A stretch of DNA of 64,000 nt. Origin: DATARH01 sp036268425. Lineage in GTDB: Bacteria > Pseudomonadota > Alphaproteobacteria > ATCC43930 > CGMCC-115725. Each line of letters begins with the position of its first letter. The stretch's first letter is position 1. Below are positions 1 to 8,170 of the stretch, piece by piece. The notes under the pieces are model-generated. The model made no database searches. It saw nothing but the letters and a program-made list of their open reading frames with translations, and was not told the DNA's origin. A program made the translations under genes and the position numbers. The stretch lies in assembly GCA_036268425.1 (NCBI GenBank), contig DATAUE010000175.1, positions 1-64,000 of the forward strand, read 5' to 3'.

Positions 1-326
1 ATCGCCAGCGTCAGGATCGGCGCCGCGTCCTGCGCGATTTCTCTTATGTCGATTGTCAGCGACGCGTGAAACAGCAACAGCGGCAGAAACACCACAAGAA
101 AGAGAGAGGCGCTAATCGGCAGATTGACGATCGGCGAGACGATGTTGTCGAACACGGTCGTCAGCGGCGTGTACAGCAGAAAAGTCGCAAGCCCGCCGAC
201 CGCGACCCCGACAAACGCCAGCAATACCGTATAGGGCAGGCGCAGCCGGTCGGCCGCCGGCTGCACGATGCCGATCAGCACCAGAAAGCTCGCGATGACC
301 AGCGTGATGGTTGCCGTGCTGTTCAC
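1..326 (-). CDS. Na+/H+ antiporter, CPA1/NhaP type, N-terminal part (cut by window edge)
   Basis: Read on the minus strand, a frame opens at GTG 326 and runs off the left edge, giving about 108 residues. It starts VNSTATITLVIASFLVLIG and continues with hydrophobic segments, then FLPLLLFHASLTID, which matches the conserved 'FLPPLLFEAAL' region of CPA1 antiporters that exchange Na+ or K+ for H+ across the inner membrane. An in-frame TAA lies 36 nt upstream of the GTG, so little more N-terminus is possible. The C-terminal two thirds is outside the window, so ion specificity and any cytosolic domain are unknown. Confidence 0.72.
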   Translation of the reverse strand, partial: MNSTATITLVIASFLVLIGIVQPAADRLRLPYTVLLAFVGVAVGGLATFLLYTPLTTVFDNIVSPIVNLPISASLFLVVFLPLLLFHASLTIDIREIAQDAAPILTLA

Positions 327-444
327 GTGCGCGACCAGATTGGGGAACCGGCTATCACTTTACGGAACACTTCGTCCCCCGCGAAATACGTCACACGGAC
401 ACCGGCCCTGCCCGCTTGGCGGGGCTGGCTGTGCCTTTGGTCCA

Positions 445-472
445 CGCGTTACCCGAGTGCACGGGTAACGCG
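445..472. other. 11-bp perfect inverted repeat (hairpin)
   Basis: Arms CGCGTTACCCG (445-455) and CGGGTAACGCG (462-472) are perfectly complementary around a 6-nt loop. The hairpin lies between the ThDP-enzyme pseudogene (stop at 501) and the antiporter start (326), both on the minus strand. It could stop or attenuate readthrough, but no T-run follows on either strand, so a classical intrinsic terminator is not supported. Confidence 0.5.
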
Positions 473-500
473 CGTCGTACGGTTTAAGGCAGAGTTTCAG

Positions 501-1163
501 CTAAGGCAGGGTTTCGGTGCGGGTATAGCGGCGCCAGGCGCTCATCTGGATGCCCGAGGTTAGGCAGTGCACCACCACCGGCTTGTTTTTGACCGCGAAG
601 GCGCGGGCGATGCCATCGGCGATTTCACCGTCGGTGCGGATCGTGATGCCCTCGGCTCCGAATGATCGCGCCCAGGCGGCGAAATCCGGGTTGGTGAGGC
701 GCGTGCCTTCCATAAAGGCACGCTCGGGATAGCGCACATAGGAATGCATGCCGATCGTGCCGTACATTGAATTGTCGGAGATGATGACGATCGGGTTGGC
801 GCCGTATTGCCGCGCGGTGGCGATCTCGTTGGCCGCCATCAGCGTACCACCGTCACCCATAAACGCGACGACCTGTGTACCCGGCCGGCGCAGCGCCGCC
901 GCCACCGCCATCGGCATGCCCGAGCCCATCGAGCCGACCACCGCCGACAGAAACACCTGGGTCTGCCGGAAGCCGATATAGCGGTGAACAAAGCTGCCGA
1001 AATTGCCGGCATCGGTGGTGACCGTCGCATCGGGTGCGAGGTGCTTGTCGACTTCGCAGACGATCGCGGCGAAATTGATGCCGTCGCTGGTCGGCTCCCA
1101 TTCCTTCGCCAGCAAGTTGCGGTGGATCGCGTGCAGCCCGTCGACCCAGCCTTTGCGCTTAGG
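501..1163 (-). pseudogene. ThDP-dependent enzyme (acetolactate-synthase-like), C-terminal domain only
   Basis: About 221 codons match only the C-terminal pyrophosphate-binding domain of ThDP enzymes such as acetolactate synthase or benzoylformate decarboxylase. The Mg-ThDP motif is visible as MGDGG followed about 28 residues later by SDNSMYG, with the usual VVGSMGSGMPMAVAAA ahead of it. Full-length relatives have about 550 residues; the N-terminal PYR domain and the middle domain are absent. Homologous-looking sequence (KGWVDGLHAIHRN) runs upstream of the first possible start, TTG 1115, back to an in-frame TAG at 1164-1166, so the gene is 5'-truncated rather than a natural short protein. An imperfect 17-nt tandem duplication (486-502, 503-519) straddles the stop. 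Residual expression from TTG 1115 cannot be excluded. Confidence 0.75.
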
Positions 1164-1249
1164 CTAGCTACGCCAGCGGCGCAACACTGCTGCATGTTGC
1201 CGGCGGCGGCTGATCTTGCGGCCTACCGCATCCTGCGGGGAGACGACAT

Positions 1250-1588
1250 ATGGAACTCCGCGTCGAACAGCTGAACGCAACCATCACGCGCATCAGCCCG
1301 GTAGGACGCTGGGACGTCCAGGGCGCCGCCACGATCAACCTGCAACTCAGCGCGATTGCCGGCTCCGGCCGGCGCATCATTCTCGACATGGCGGAAGTCG
1401 ATTACCTGTCGTCGATGGGCATGCGCTCGCTGGTGATGAGCGCCAAGGCCGCAAATGCACGCGGCGGCAGGCTGGTGCTGCTGTCGCCGGTCGGCAATGT
1501 CGCCGACGTGCTGGTCGCCGCCAGTCTCGACCAGATTATCCCGATTCATTATGAGATCGCTGAAGCAATGCAGGCCCTCACGGCTTAG
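1250..1588 (+). CDS. STAS-domain protein (anti-sigma factor antagonist type)
   Basis: 112 residues forming a single STAS domain, the fold of SpoIIAA/RsbV anti-anti-sigma factors that bind a partner kinase or anti-sigma factor. The signature segment is VDYLSSMGMRSL near residues 50-61; Ser55 is in the position of the phosphorylatable serine. ATG 1250 follows a GGGGAG SD about 8 nt upstream. No anti-sigma kinase, phosphatase or sigma factor lies beside it, so its partner is not visible here. It is divergent from the truncated ThDP gene and 43 nt upstream of an alcohol dehydrogenase on the same strand. Confidence 0.82.
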   Translation: MELRVEQLNATITRISPVGRWDVQGAATINLQLSAIAGSGRRIILDMAEVDYLSSMGMRSLVMSAKAANARGGRLVLLSPVGNVADVLVAASLDQIIPIHYEIAEAMQALTA

Positions 1589-1631
1589 CATCGGGTCCGA
1601 TCGCCGTTTAGGCAGTTTTCAGGAGAGCATT

Positions 1632-2729
1632 GTGGAAATGCAGGCCGCCGTGTTTCGCAAGGTCAACGAGCCGCTGACGGTCGAGGCCGTCGACATCGAC
1701 AAGCCGTGGGGCCGCGAAGTGCTGGTGCGCACCGTGGCGACCGGCGTCTGCCACAGCGACCTGCATGTCGTCGACGGCGTCGGCCGCTTTCCGCTCGACC
1801 GGCCGATCGTGCTTGGCCATGAGGGCGCCGGTGTCGTTGAGGCGGTCGGTGCCGACGTGACGACGGTGCGGCCGGGCGACCATGTCGTCGCCTGCCTGTC
1901 GGGGTTTTGCGGCAATTGCCCGCAATGCCTCGCCGGCCATCCCAATCTGTGTACCGGCGGCCTCGTCACCCGCAAGGAAGGCGAGGCTCCGCGGCTGTCC
2001 CTGAATGGCGGGCCGGTGCGCCAGTTCATCGGTATTTCGAGCTATGCCGAAAAGATGCTGCTGCACGAGAACTCGGTGGTGCGGATCGATCCGGAACTGC
2101 CGCTCGATCGCGCCGCCCTCGTCGGCTGCGGCGTGCTGACCGGGGTCGGCGCCGCGCTGCGCAGTTCCGGGCTCGAGGCTGGGCAGACTGTGGCGGTGTA
2201 TGGTTGCGGCGGGGTCGGGCTGTCGATCGTCCAGGGGGCGCGCATCGGCGGCGCCCGCCAGATCATCGCCGTGGACATGTTCCCGCAAAAGGAGGAGATG
2301 GCGAAGCGTGCCGGCGCGACGCATTTCGTCAATTCCAGCGAAGATGACCCGGTCAAGGCGGTGCGGGCGTTGACCGGCGGCCTCGGCGTGGATCACGCCT
2401 TCGAGGCAGTCGGCCTGGCCAAATTGTGCCGGCAGGCGATCGAGAGCCTGGCAATCCGCGGCACCGCGACCATCGTCGGGGTACTGCCGCCGGATGCGAC
2501 GATCGAGTTTCCGTGGATGGCGATCCGTCCGGAATGCAAAATCCAGACGTCGCGGATGGGCTCCAACCGCTTCCGCATGGACATTCCGATCTATCTCGAC
2601 CTGTACCGCCAGGGCCGCCTCGACCTCGACAGCATGGTCACCAAGCGCGGCCATCTCGGCGACATCAACGAAGCCTTCCGCGCCATGAAAGCCGGCGAGG
2701 TCGCACGCACCGTGCTGACCTTCGACTGA
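1632..2729 (+). CDS. Zn-dependent medium-chain alcohol dehydrogenase
   Basis: 365 residues, an MDR-superfamily NAD(P)-dependent alcohol dehydrogenase oxidising an alcohol or formaldehyde-type adduct in the cytosol. Catalytic zinc ligands are in TGVCHSDLH and GHEGAGVVE; the structural-zinc lobe is CGNCPQCLAGHPNLC; the Rossmann motif is VYGCGGVGLS. This layout fits class III or NDMA-type dehydrogenases. GTG 1632 is chosen because AGGAG at 1620-1624 sits 7 nt upstream; ATG 1638 (MQAAVFRK) is the alternative, only two codons shorter. Substrate is unknown. The downstream TauD-like dioxygenase is 144 nt away and could be co-transcribed. Confidence 0.85.
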   Translation: MEMQAAVFRKVNEPLTVEAVDIDKPWGREVLVRTVATGVCHSDLHVVDGVGRFPLDRPIVLGHEGAGVVEAVGADVTTVRPGDHVVACLSGFCGNCPQCLAGHPNLCTGGLVTRKEGEAPRLSLNGGPVRQFIGISSYAEKMLLHENSVVRIDPELPLDRAALVGCGVLTGVGAALRSSGLEAGQTVAVYGCGGVGLSIVQGARIGGARQIIAVDMFPQKEEMAKRAGATHFVNSSEDDPVKAVRALTGGLGVDHAFEAVGLAKLCRQAIESLAIRGTATIVGVLPPDATIEFPWMAIRPECKIQTSRMGSNRFRMDIPIYLDLYRQGRLDLDSMVTKRGHLGDINEAFRAMKAGEVARTVLTFD

Positions 2730-2873
2730 GCGCCGCTGGATCGTGTCGTCAGGCCCGGGCGGCTCACCGCCATCCCGCCGCAAAAGTTAGTCGAACATGG
2801 CGAAACCGGCCCGGATTCCGTCAACACCGAGGTTGACGTATCGTGTGGCTGGACCGTAGTTCGGGAGGATCGG

Positions 2874-3719
2874 ATGGACTACCACCATATCCGGGTAGAG
2901 CCGCTTTCGAACAAGCTTGGCGCCGAGATTGCCGGCGTTGACCTGGCCGGGCCTGTGCCGGCCGCCGCGTTCGCGGAAATTCGCCACGCGTTCGGCGATT
3001 ACGGGGTGATCTTTTTCCGCGACCAGCATTTGACGCCGGAGCAGCATGTCGGGTTTGCCGAGCGTTTCGGGCCGATCGACATCAACCGGTTTTTCGCCAC
3101 CGTGTCCGGCTATCCGATGATCGCCGAGGTGCGCAAGGAGCCGGAGCAGCAGCGCAATATCGGCGGTGGCTGGCACACCGACCATAGCTATGACCAGGTG
3201 CCGGCGCTCGGTTCGATGCTGTACGCCCGCGAGGTGCCGGCGACCGGTGGCGACACGCTGTTTGCCAGCATGTATGCCGCCTATGACGCGCTATCCGGCG
3301 GGTTGAAGGCGACGCTCGAAGGACTGCGCGCCTGCCATTCGAACCGGCACGTCTTCGGTGCTGAGGCTATGGCGCGTCGCGGCGACCTAAACGGCCGCAT
3401 CGGCAACCCCGAACTGGCGACGCAGGATGCGGTGCACCCGGTGGTGATCCGCCACCCGGACACCGGGCGCAAAGCGCTCTACGTCAACCCAGGCTTTACA
3501 CTGCGGTTCGACGGCTGGACGGCCGAGGAATCAAAGCCGCTGCTGGAGTACCTGTACCGCCATGCGGTTCGGCCGGAATTCACCTGCCGCTTTCATTGGC
3601 GTCGCGGTTCGCTGGCGTTGTGGGACAACCGCTCGACCTGGCATTTCGCGGTCAACGACTATCATGGCGAACGCCGCCTGCTGCACCGCGTCACGATCCA
3701 GGGTTCGCCGCTGCAATAG
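2874..3719 (+). CDS. TauD/TfdA-family Fe(II)/2-oxoglutarate-dependent dioxygenase
   Basis: 281 residues. The 2-His-1-carboxylate iron site is visible: His101 and Asp103 in GGWHTDHSYD and His257 in STWHFAVNDY. The 2-oxoglutarate-binding arginine lies in RRLLHRVTIQG (Arg272). The family hydroxylates taurine, alkyl sulfates, aryloxyalkanoates or small carboxylates; the substrate cannot be read from the sequence. A GGGAGG SD stands 6 nt before ATG 2874, and the length equals that of E. coli TauD. No sulfonate transporter is nearby, which argues against a dedicated taurine role. Confidence 0.88.
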   Translation: MDYHHIRVEPLSNKLGAEIAGVDLAGPVPAAAFAEIRHAFGDYGVIFFRDQHLTPEQHVGFAERFGPIDINRFFATVSGYPMIAEVRKEPEQQRNIGGGWHTDHSYDQVPALGSMLYAREVPATGGDTLFASMYAAYDALSGGLKATLEGLRACHSNRHVFGAEAMARRGDLNGRIGNPELATQDAVHPVVIRHPDTGRKALYVNPGFTLRFDGWTAEESKPLLEYLYRHAVRPEFTCRFHWRRGSLALWDNRSTWHFAVNDYHGERRLLHRVTIQGSPLQ

Positions 3720-3791
3720 GCGCGGCCTTTGCCCGGCGCGGGGTCGCAAGGCCTTTGCCGTGCGACGCGCTCGACGGCGATTGACGCCAGT

Positions 3792-4178
3792 CTAGCGGAT
3801 CAGCGTGACGTGAACGCCGACGTCAATCCTGGTCCAGGCGCGATCGGCGGTCACAACCGGGCGCCCCAGCGCCAGGCCCAGCGCCAGGCAGGCCCGGTCG
3901 GCGAGCGATAGACCGGCATTTCGTGTCTGTGGCCGCAGAAACGCTGCCCGGTGCGCGAGCGATGCGTCGAAATCAATGACGCGCAGATTGAGCGTCGCAA
4001 CTGTCTCGTCGGCCTCCGACTCGCTGAGTCCACCGGAACACAGCTTTTCCAGCACCTCGGATAAATTCACCGCACTGATCGTCGCGCGAAAGAGTTGCGT
4101 TGGGTCGAACCCTGCAAACGGTTCCTGTTTCAACAACGCAAGGATGGCCGACGCGTCTGCGATGATGTCGTTATTCAC
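3792..4178 (-). CDS. vapC: VapC-type PIN-domain ribonuclease toxin
   Basis: 128 residues with the PIN fold. The acidic metal site is complete: Asp8 (IIADASAIL), Glu41 (VNLSEVLEKL), Asp94 (SLADRACLAL) and Asp112 (VVTADRAW). VapC toxins are Mg-dependent endoribonucleases held inactive by VapB. The GTG start overlaps the last 8 nt of the antitoxin gene (GTGAATAA), the usual coupled arrangement. It is a chromosomal type II toxin-antitoxin module between unrelated metabolic genes; nothing suggests inactivation. Confidence 0.9.
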   Translation of the reverse strand: MNNDIIADASAILALLKQEPFAGFDPTQLFRATISAVNLSEVLEKLCSGGLSESEADETVATLNLRVIDFDASLAHRAAFLRPQTRNAGLSLADRACLALGLALGRPVVTADRAWTRIDVGVHVTLIR

Positions 4179-4419
4179 GCGCGGCTTCCGCCCGACGCTC
4201 TGCGATCAATTCCGCGACCAGATCGCGCTCCTTTGGGATATGGCGCGCGACAATGGCCTGGGCCGCTTTGATCGCTTGCCCAGGTGTCCGCAATCGTAAT
4301 TCGCCCTCCCCGATCGCCTCGATCAACAGTTCATCGCCAGGTTTCAACCCTGCCGCCGCTCGACACTCGGCTGGAATGACAATACGTCCCTGCTGGTTGA
4401 TTCGCGTTCGCGCGCCCAT
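4171..4419 (-). CDS. vapB: VapB/AbrB-type antitoxin
   Basis: 82 residues from ATG 4419 (90 if GTG 4443 is used). The N-terminal SpoVT/AbrB swapped-hairpin DNA-binding domain is clear: RTRINQQGRIVIPAECRAAA then LKPGDELLIEAIGEG. The Ala/Glu-rich C-terminal tail would bind VapC. ATG 4419 is preferred because a perfect dyad at 4437-4461 covers the GTG and the putative -10 element, making it an operator rather than coding sequence. Its stop overlaps the vapC start by 8 nt. The pair is expected to autorepress. Confidence 0.86.
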   Translation of the reverse strand: MGARTRINQQGRIVIPAECRAAAGLKPGDELLIEAIGEGELRLRTPGQAIKAAQAIVARHIPKERDLVAELIAERRAEAARE

Positions 4420-4436
4420 GACATAAAGTCCGTTAT

Positions 4437-4461
4437 AGGTCACATAAATTGTAAGTGACCT
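4437..4461. promoter_or_regulatory. Putative VapBC operator: perfect 7-bp dyad
   Basis: AGGTCAC (4437-4443) and GTGACCT (4455-4461) are perfect inverted arms separated by 11 nt. On the minus strand the spacer contains TACAAT, a near-consensus -10 element, so binding here would block vapBC transcription. Dyads at the promoter are standard for AbrB-type antitoxin autoregulation; the role here is inferred from position and symmetry. Confidence 0.55.
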
Positions 4462-4536
4462 TTAGCGCTCCAGATGTCAATTGAGATCGGGCAATGCGAC
4501 CGATATGATGCCGAAGTCCGATATTGAGGTGTGCCC

Positions 4537-5712
4537 ATGCTGACCACCACCCGCGACATGATCCTGCCGACTGCGATCACCGGGTCGTATCCGCGGCCGC
4601 TATGGTTCGATGCGAGCCTCGGTGGGCGGTCGTTCAAGACGATGCTGGGCGACTCGCTGTTCCGCGAGCAGTATATCGATGCGGTCGCGGCGGTGATCAA
4701 CGCGCAGGAGGCAGCCGGGCTCGACATTGTCACTGACGGCGACAGCCGCTTCGACCTCGCGGTCGGCGGCAAGTCGTGGTTTTTCTACCCGATCGAGCGG
4801 CTCGGCGGCGTCCACGGCCATCGCGATACGTCGCGTGGCTGGATGGCTCGGCACGGCCTGCGCCCCGGCAAGATCCTGTGGGAAGTGCAGGAGGCCTATC
4901 AGCCGGGCGTCGTCACCGAAAAACTCGGCCGCGGTCCGCTCGAATACACCGCGATCTGGCAGATCGCCCAGCGGCTCAGCGACAAGCCGGTCAAGTTCGG
5001 CGCGATCTGCGCTCCAGGCCTCGCGAGCATGCTGTGGGACGAGCATTACCATGACGACAAGGCCTTGGTGCTCGATCTGTGCGACATCATGAACGAAGAG
5101 TTCAAGGAGCTGGCGGCGGCGGGCTGCCCGGTGATCCAGGTCGAGGAACCGCGGCATCACAGCCTCAGCCAGCTTCCGACCTGCACCGACCATGACCTTG
5201 AATTCCAGACTGAGGCGTTCAACCGTCAGCTCAAGGGCGTCAACGCCGAGATCTGGGTGCATTGCTGCTGGGGCAACCCGAACCAGCAGCGCGTGTACTG
5301 GGACGTGCCGAGTTACGAGCGCGCCCTGCCGCATCTGTTGCAACTCGATTGCGACGTGATCACCTTCGAATGCGCCTCGACCGATGGCCGCGACCTGCCG
5401 CTGTTTGCCAAATACCCGAGCGACAAAAAGATCGGCATCGGCGTCGTCAGCCACACCAACACCGTGGTCGAGCCGCCCGAGCATGTTGCGAACCTGATCC
5501 GCAAGGCGCTCGAATACATTCCGAAAGAGCGGCTGATCATCACCACCGATTGCGGTTTTGGCCGCGAGGGCCTGTCGCGCCGTATCGCCTATTACAAATG
5601 CATCTCGCTGGTTGAAGGCACCAACATCGTGCGTCGCGAACTCGGCCTCCCCGAAGCCCATATCCGCGCCGCCGATCCGCGCCTTTATTTCGCCACCGCC
5701 GGCCAGGGTTGA
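4537..5712 (+). CDS. Cobalamin-independent methionine synthase II-like protein (MetE C-terminal family)
   Basis: 391 residues resembling the catalytic half of MetE (UROD/MetE-like TIM barrel). Zinc- and substrate-site segments are recognisable: TGSYPRP at the N-terminus, VIQVEEPRHH in the middle, EIWVHCCWGNPN, and TTDCGFGREGLSRR near the end. Stand-alone proteins of this family act as methyltransferases or in degradation of thio- and methylthio-compounds; methionine synthesis is not proven, since the N-terminal MetE half is missing. ATG 4537 is chosen because GAGGT (4526-4530) sits 6 nt upstream; GTG 4531 is too close to it. Confidence 0.78.
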   Translation: MLTTTRDMILPTAITGSYPRPLWFDASLGGRSFKTMLGDSLFREQYIDAVAAVINAQEAAGLDIVTDGDSRFDLAVGGKSWFFYPIERLGGVHGHRDTSRGWMARHGLRPGKILWEVQEAYQPGVVTEKLGRGPLEYTAIWQIAQRLSDKPVKFGAICAPGLASMLWDEHYHDDKALVLDLCDIMNEEFKELAAAGCPVIQVEEPRHHSLSQLPTCTDHDLEFQTEAFNRQLKGVNAEIWVHCCWGNPNQQRVYWDVPSYERALPHLLQLDCDVITFECASTDGRDLPLFAKYPSDKKIGIGVVSHTNTVVEPPEHVANLIRKALEYIPKERLIITTDCGFGREGLSRRIAYYKCISLVEGTNIVRRELGLPEAHIRAADPRLYFATAGQG

Positions 5713-5820
5713 GCCGGTCACGGCGCGGCGCGCGGATGACGCAGATGTGACGCGGGTTTGCCTCTGATTTCAGCGACTATCGCCGAACAAGCCGAATGGC
5801 GAAAATCAGGGGAGGCACCG

Positions 5821-6339
5821 ATGAACATAGTCCATTCGCAGGCAGCCCATTCGCAGGCAGCCTATTCGCTGGGCGCGCTCTGCATGGCCGCGGCAGTCGC
5901 GTTGCCGGCCCAGGCACAGTTGCTGAGCCATAAAGATTTGTCGCAGGCGATGGCGTTGACCATCGCGACGACCGCCGCAGATACCTGCAAGGCCAATGGC
6001 TACCGCGTGTCGGTGACGATCGTCGGCCGCGAGGGGCAGATCATCCTGCAGATGCACGGCGACGACGCCTCGCCGCACACGATGGAGAACAGCCATCGCA
6101 AGGCTTACACGTCGCGCACCTTCCGGATCCCATCGGGCGAACTCGCCAACCGGATGAAGGGGGACCCCGCCTTGCCGTTCGTGCACCTGACCAATGTGAT
6201 TGCGGCGCAGGGTGCGTTGCCGATCAAGATCGGCGACGAGGTGATCGGGGCTGTCGGCGTTTCAGGGTCGCCGGGCGGCGAGAAGGACGAAGTCTGCGCC
6301 AAGGCCGGCATCGACAAGGTCGCCGACCAGCTCAAATAG
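5821..6339 (+). CDS. GlcG/HbpS-like heme-binding family protein (DUF336), exported
   Basis: 172 residues. A signal peptide covers about residues 1-33, ending LPAQAQ, and contains a short repeat (HSQAAHSQAAYS). The mature part is the GlcG/HbpS fold: LSQAMALTIATTAADTCKAN, VTIVGREGQIILQ, SHRKAYTSRTF, and the glycine-rich GAVGVSGSPGGEKDEVCAKAG. Family members bind heme or a small ligand, or accompany oxidoreductases. GGGGAGG lies 6 nt before ATG 5821, so the longer upstream frame is not needed. It is convergent with greB. Confidence 0.83.
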   Translation: MNIVHSQAAHSQAAYSLGALCMAAAVALPAQAQLLSHKDLSQAMALTIATTAADTCKANGYRVSVTIVGREGQIILQMHGDDASPHTMENSHRKAYTSRTFRIPSGELANRMKGDPALPFVHLTNVIAAQGALPIKIGDEVIGAVGVSGSPGGEKDEVCAKAGIDKVADQLK

Positions 6340-6387
6340 GCGCGGGCTGTCCGGAATGGCGTATTTTGTTTTGCTCGTTTGTCGGTG

Positions 6388-6942
6388 TCAGCCCACTTCG
6401 TAGCGGATTTCCAGCACTTCGATCGGTTCGGGGCCAGTGGGGGTGCGCAACTCGACCACATCGCCTTCCTGCGCCTTCATCAGGGCGCGGGCGATCGGGG
6501 ATATCCAGCTGACGCGGCCGTGATCGGTGTCGGCTTCGTCGATGCCGACGATCGTCACGGTTTTCTCGGCGCCGTGCGCGCCGGCGTAGGTAACGGTGGC
6601 GCCAAAAAATACCTGGTCGTGCCGAGTCTGGCGCGCCGGGTCGACGATCTCGGCAATCTCCAGCCGTTTGGTCAAAAACCGCACGCGGCGATCGATCTCG
6701 CGCAGCCGCTTTTTGCCGTAGAGGTAATCGCCGTTTTCCGAGCGGTCGCCATTGCCGGCCGCCCAGGACACCACCTCGACAACCTTCGGCCGTTCCTCGC
6801 GCAGCAAGCGGCGCATTTCCTCCTGCAAGCGGCGATGGCCTTCCGGCGTGATGTAGTTCTTCAGCCCGGCCGGGATGGCCGGCGCGTCATCCGGCAGATC
6901 GGCTGCGTCGTCGTCGCTTTCCCTAACGAATGCCTTGCTCAT
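6388..6942 (-). CDS. greB: Transcription elongation factor GreB
   Basis: 184 residues. The N-terminal coiled-coil domain includes ITPEGHRRLQEEMRRLLREE and GDRSENGDYLYGKKRLREID, carrying the acidic tip residues that act in the RNA polymerase secondary channel to stimulate transcript cleavage. The C-terminal FKBP-like domain follows (FGATVTYAG, WISPIARALMKAQEGDVVELRTP). The YLYGKKRLREIDRRVRFL signature separates GreB from GreA. ATG 6942 shares one nucleotide with the TGA of the upstream CoA-transferase gene (TGATG), so the two are probably translationally coupled, an unusual partner for a transcription factor. The frame stays open upstream, but that part is antisense-style shadow of the CoA-transferase. 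Confidence 0.93.
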   Translation of the reverse strand: MSKAFVRESDDDAADLPDDAPAIPAGLKNYITPEGHRRLQEEMRRLLREERPKVVEVVSWAAGNGDRSENGDYLYGKKRLREIDRRVRFLTKRLEIAEIVDPARQTRHDQVFFGATVTYAGAHGAEKTVTIVGIDEADTDHGRVSWISPIARALMKAQEGDVVELRTPTGPEPIEVLEIRYEVG

Positions 6943-8132
6943 CACACGATCTTTTCCGCGTGCAAGGCGGCGATCTCGTCGGCGGAATAGCCGATTTCGC
7001 GCAAGATTTCGTCGGTGTGTTCGCCGACCAGCGGGGCGCGGCGACGGTAGGTGCCCGGCGTATCGGACAGGTCGATCGGGGTCGGGGCGATTGGCACGGT
7101 CTTGTCGATGCCCGGGAATTCGCGCTCGACCAAGAGACCGGCGGCGCGGATGTGCGCGTCGTCGAGCGCCTTCTGCGGCGAATACACCTCGCCGGCGACG
7201 ATATTGGCTTCTTCCAGCGCCGCCAATGCCTCGGCGCAGGTTCGTTCGCCGCACCAGCTTCCCATCCGCTCGGTGATCGCCGCGTTGTTGTCGGCGCGCG
7301 CCTGATCGTCGCGGTAGCGCGGGTCGCTGAGCCAATGCTCCTCGCCGATCATCCGCGCCCAGCGCCGGAACATCGGCAGCCCAATCACCGTGGTGATAAT
7401 CCACCCGTCGCTGCATTTGTAGATGTCGGACGGTGCGGTGTTGAACGCGGTGTTGGCGGTGGCGACGCGGTTGACCTGGGTCAGCGCCTGCTCGATCAGG
7501 GTCGCGTTGCCAAAGGCGATCGCGGTGCGCAGTAACGCGCCTTCGACCTTCTGGCCCTGGCCGTTCTTGCCGCGCTCCATCAGCGCCGCCATCGTGCCGA
7601 ACGCGGACAGGCTCGCGGTGCCGAAATCGACCCACGACATCTTCAGCATGATCGGCTGTTCCGGCGCGCCCGAGAGGTAGACCGCGCCGCTCATCACCTG
7701 GCCGATGCCGTCAAACCCGTGCTTGTGGCTGAGCGGCCCGCCGGCGCCGAACCCGGTCGCTGTGGTCAGGATGATGTCGGGCTTGATCCGCCGCAGGCTG
7801 TCGAGATCGAGCGCCAGCGAACGCAGTACCGAGGGCGGCAGGTTGGCAACGACGACATCGGCGGTCGCGACCAGTTTCTTGACGATCTCGCGGCCTTTCG
7901 GGGAGGCCGGGTCGAGCGTCATGCCGCGCTTGTTGCGGTTCATCGCCAGGAACAATCCGCCACCACCATCCTCGCCGGTCCCGACCGGGATGATCCAGCG
8001 ATCCTCGCCGCCTTCACGCCGCTCGATGCGGATCACCTCGGCGCCGAGATCGCCGAGTAACGCCGCGCAGAACGGCCCGGCGATATACCGCCCGAAATCC
8101 AGCACGCGAATGCCGTCGAGAACGCCGGCCAT
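6942..8132 (-). CDS. Class III CoA-transferase (CaiB/BaiF family)
   Basis: 396 residues. It begins GVLDGIRVLDFGRYIAGPFC and continues LGDLGAEVIRIERREGGED, the conserved start of family III CoA-transferases; the catalytic aspartate region is visible near residue 170 (MLKMSWVDFGTA). These enzymes move CoA between carboxylic acids (formyl-, carnitinyl-, benzylsuccinyl-CoA and others); the substrate is unknown. AGGAGG precedes two tandem ATGs (8135, 8132); 8132 has the better spacing. It overlaps greB by one nucleotide. Confidence 0.88.
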   Translation of the reverse strand: MAGVLDGIRVLDFGRYIAGPFCAALLGDLGAEVIRIERREGGEDRWIIPVGTGEDGGGGLFLAMNRNKRGMTLDPASPKGREIVKKLVATADVVVANLPPSVLRSLALDLDSLRRIKPDIILTTATGFGAGGPLSHKHGFDGIGQVMSGAVYLSGAPEQPIMLKMSWVDFGTASLSAFGTMAALMERGKNGQGQKVEGALLRTAIAFGNATLIEQALTQVNRVATANTAFNTAPSDIYKCSDGWIITTVIGLPMFRRWARMIGEEHWLSDPRYRDDQARADNNAAITERMGSWCGERTCAEALAALEEANIVAGEVYSPQKALDDAHIRAAGLLVEREFPGIDKTVPIAPTPIDLSDTPGTYRRRAPLVGEHTDEILREIGYSADEIAALHAEKIV

Positions 8133-8170
8133 CATTTCCTCCTGCCGTTTGAATAGCGCTCCCCGTTCAT

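Noticed and set aside
66..563. Plus-strand 165-codon frame at the left end
   Set aside because: It is antisense to the antiporter fragment and the ThDP remnant; composition is Arg/Gln-rich and matches nothing.
4537..5712. Full methionine synthase MetE
   Set aside because: Length and motifs cover only the C-terminal catalytic half; no N-terminal half is encoded upstream.
6943..7635. N-terminal extension of the greB frame
   Set aside because: It overlaps the CoA-transferase gene in the same direction but another frame, and is Arg/His-rich low-complexity; GreB homology begins at ATG 6942.
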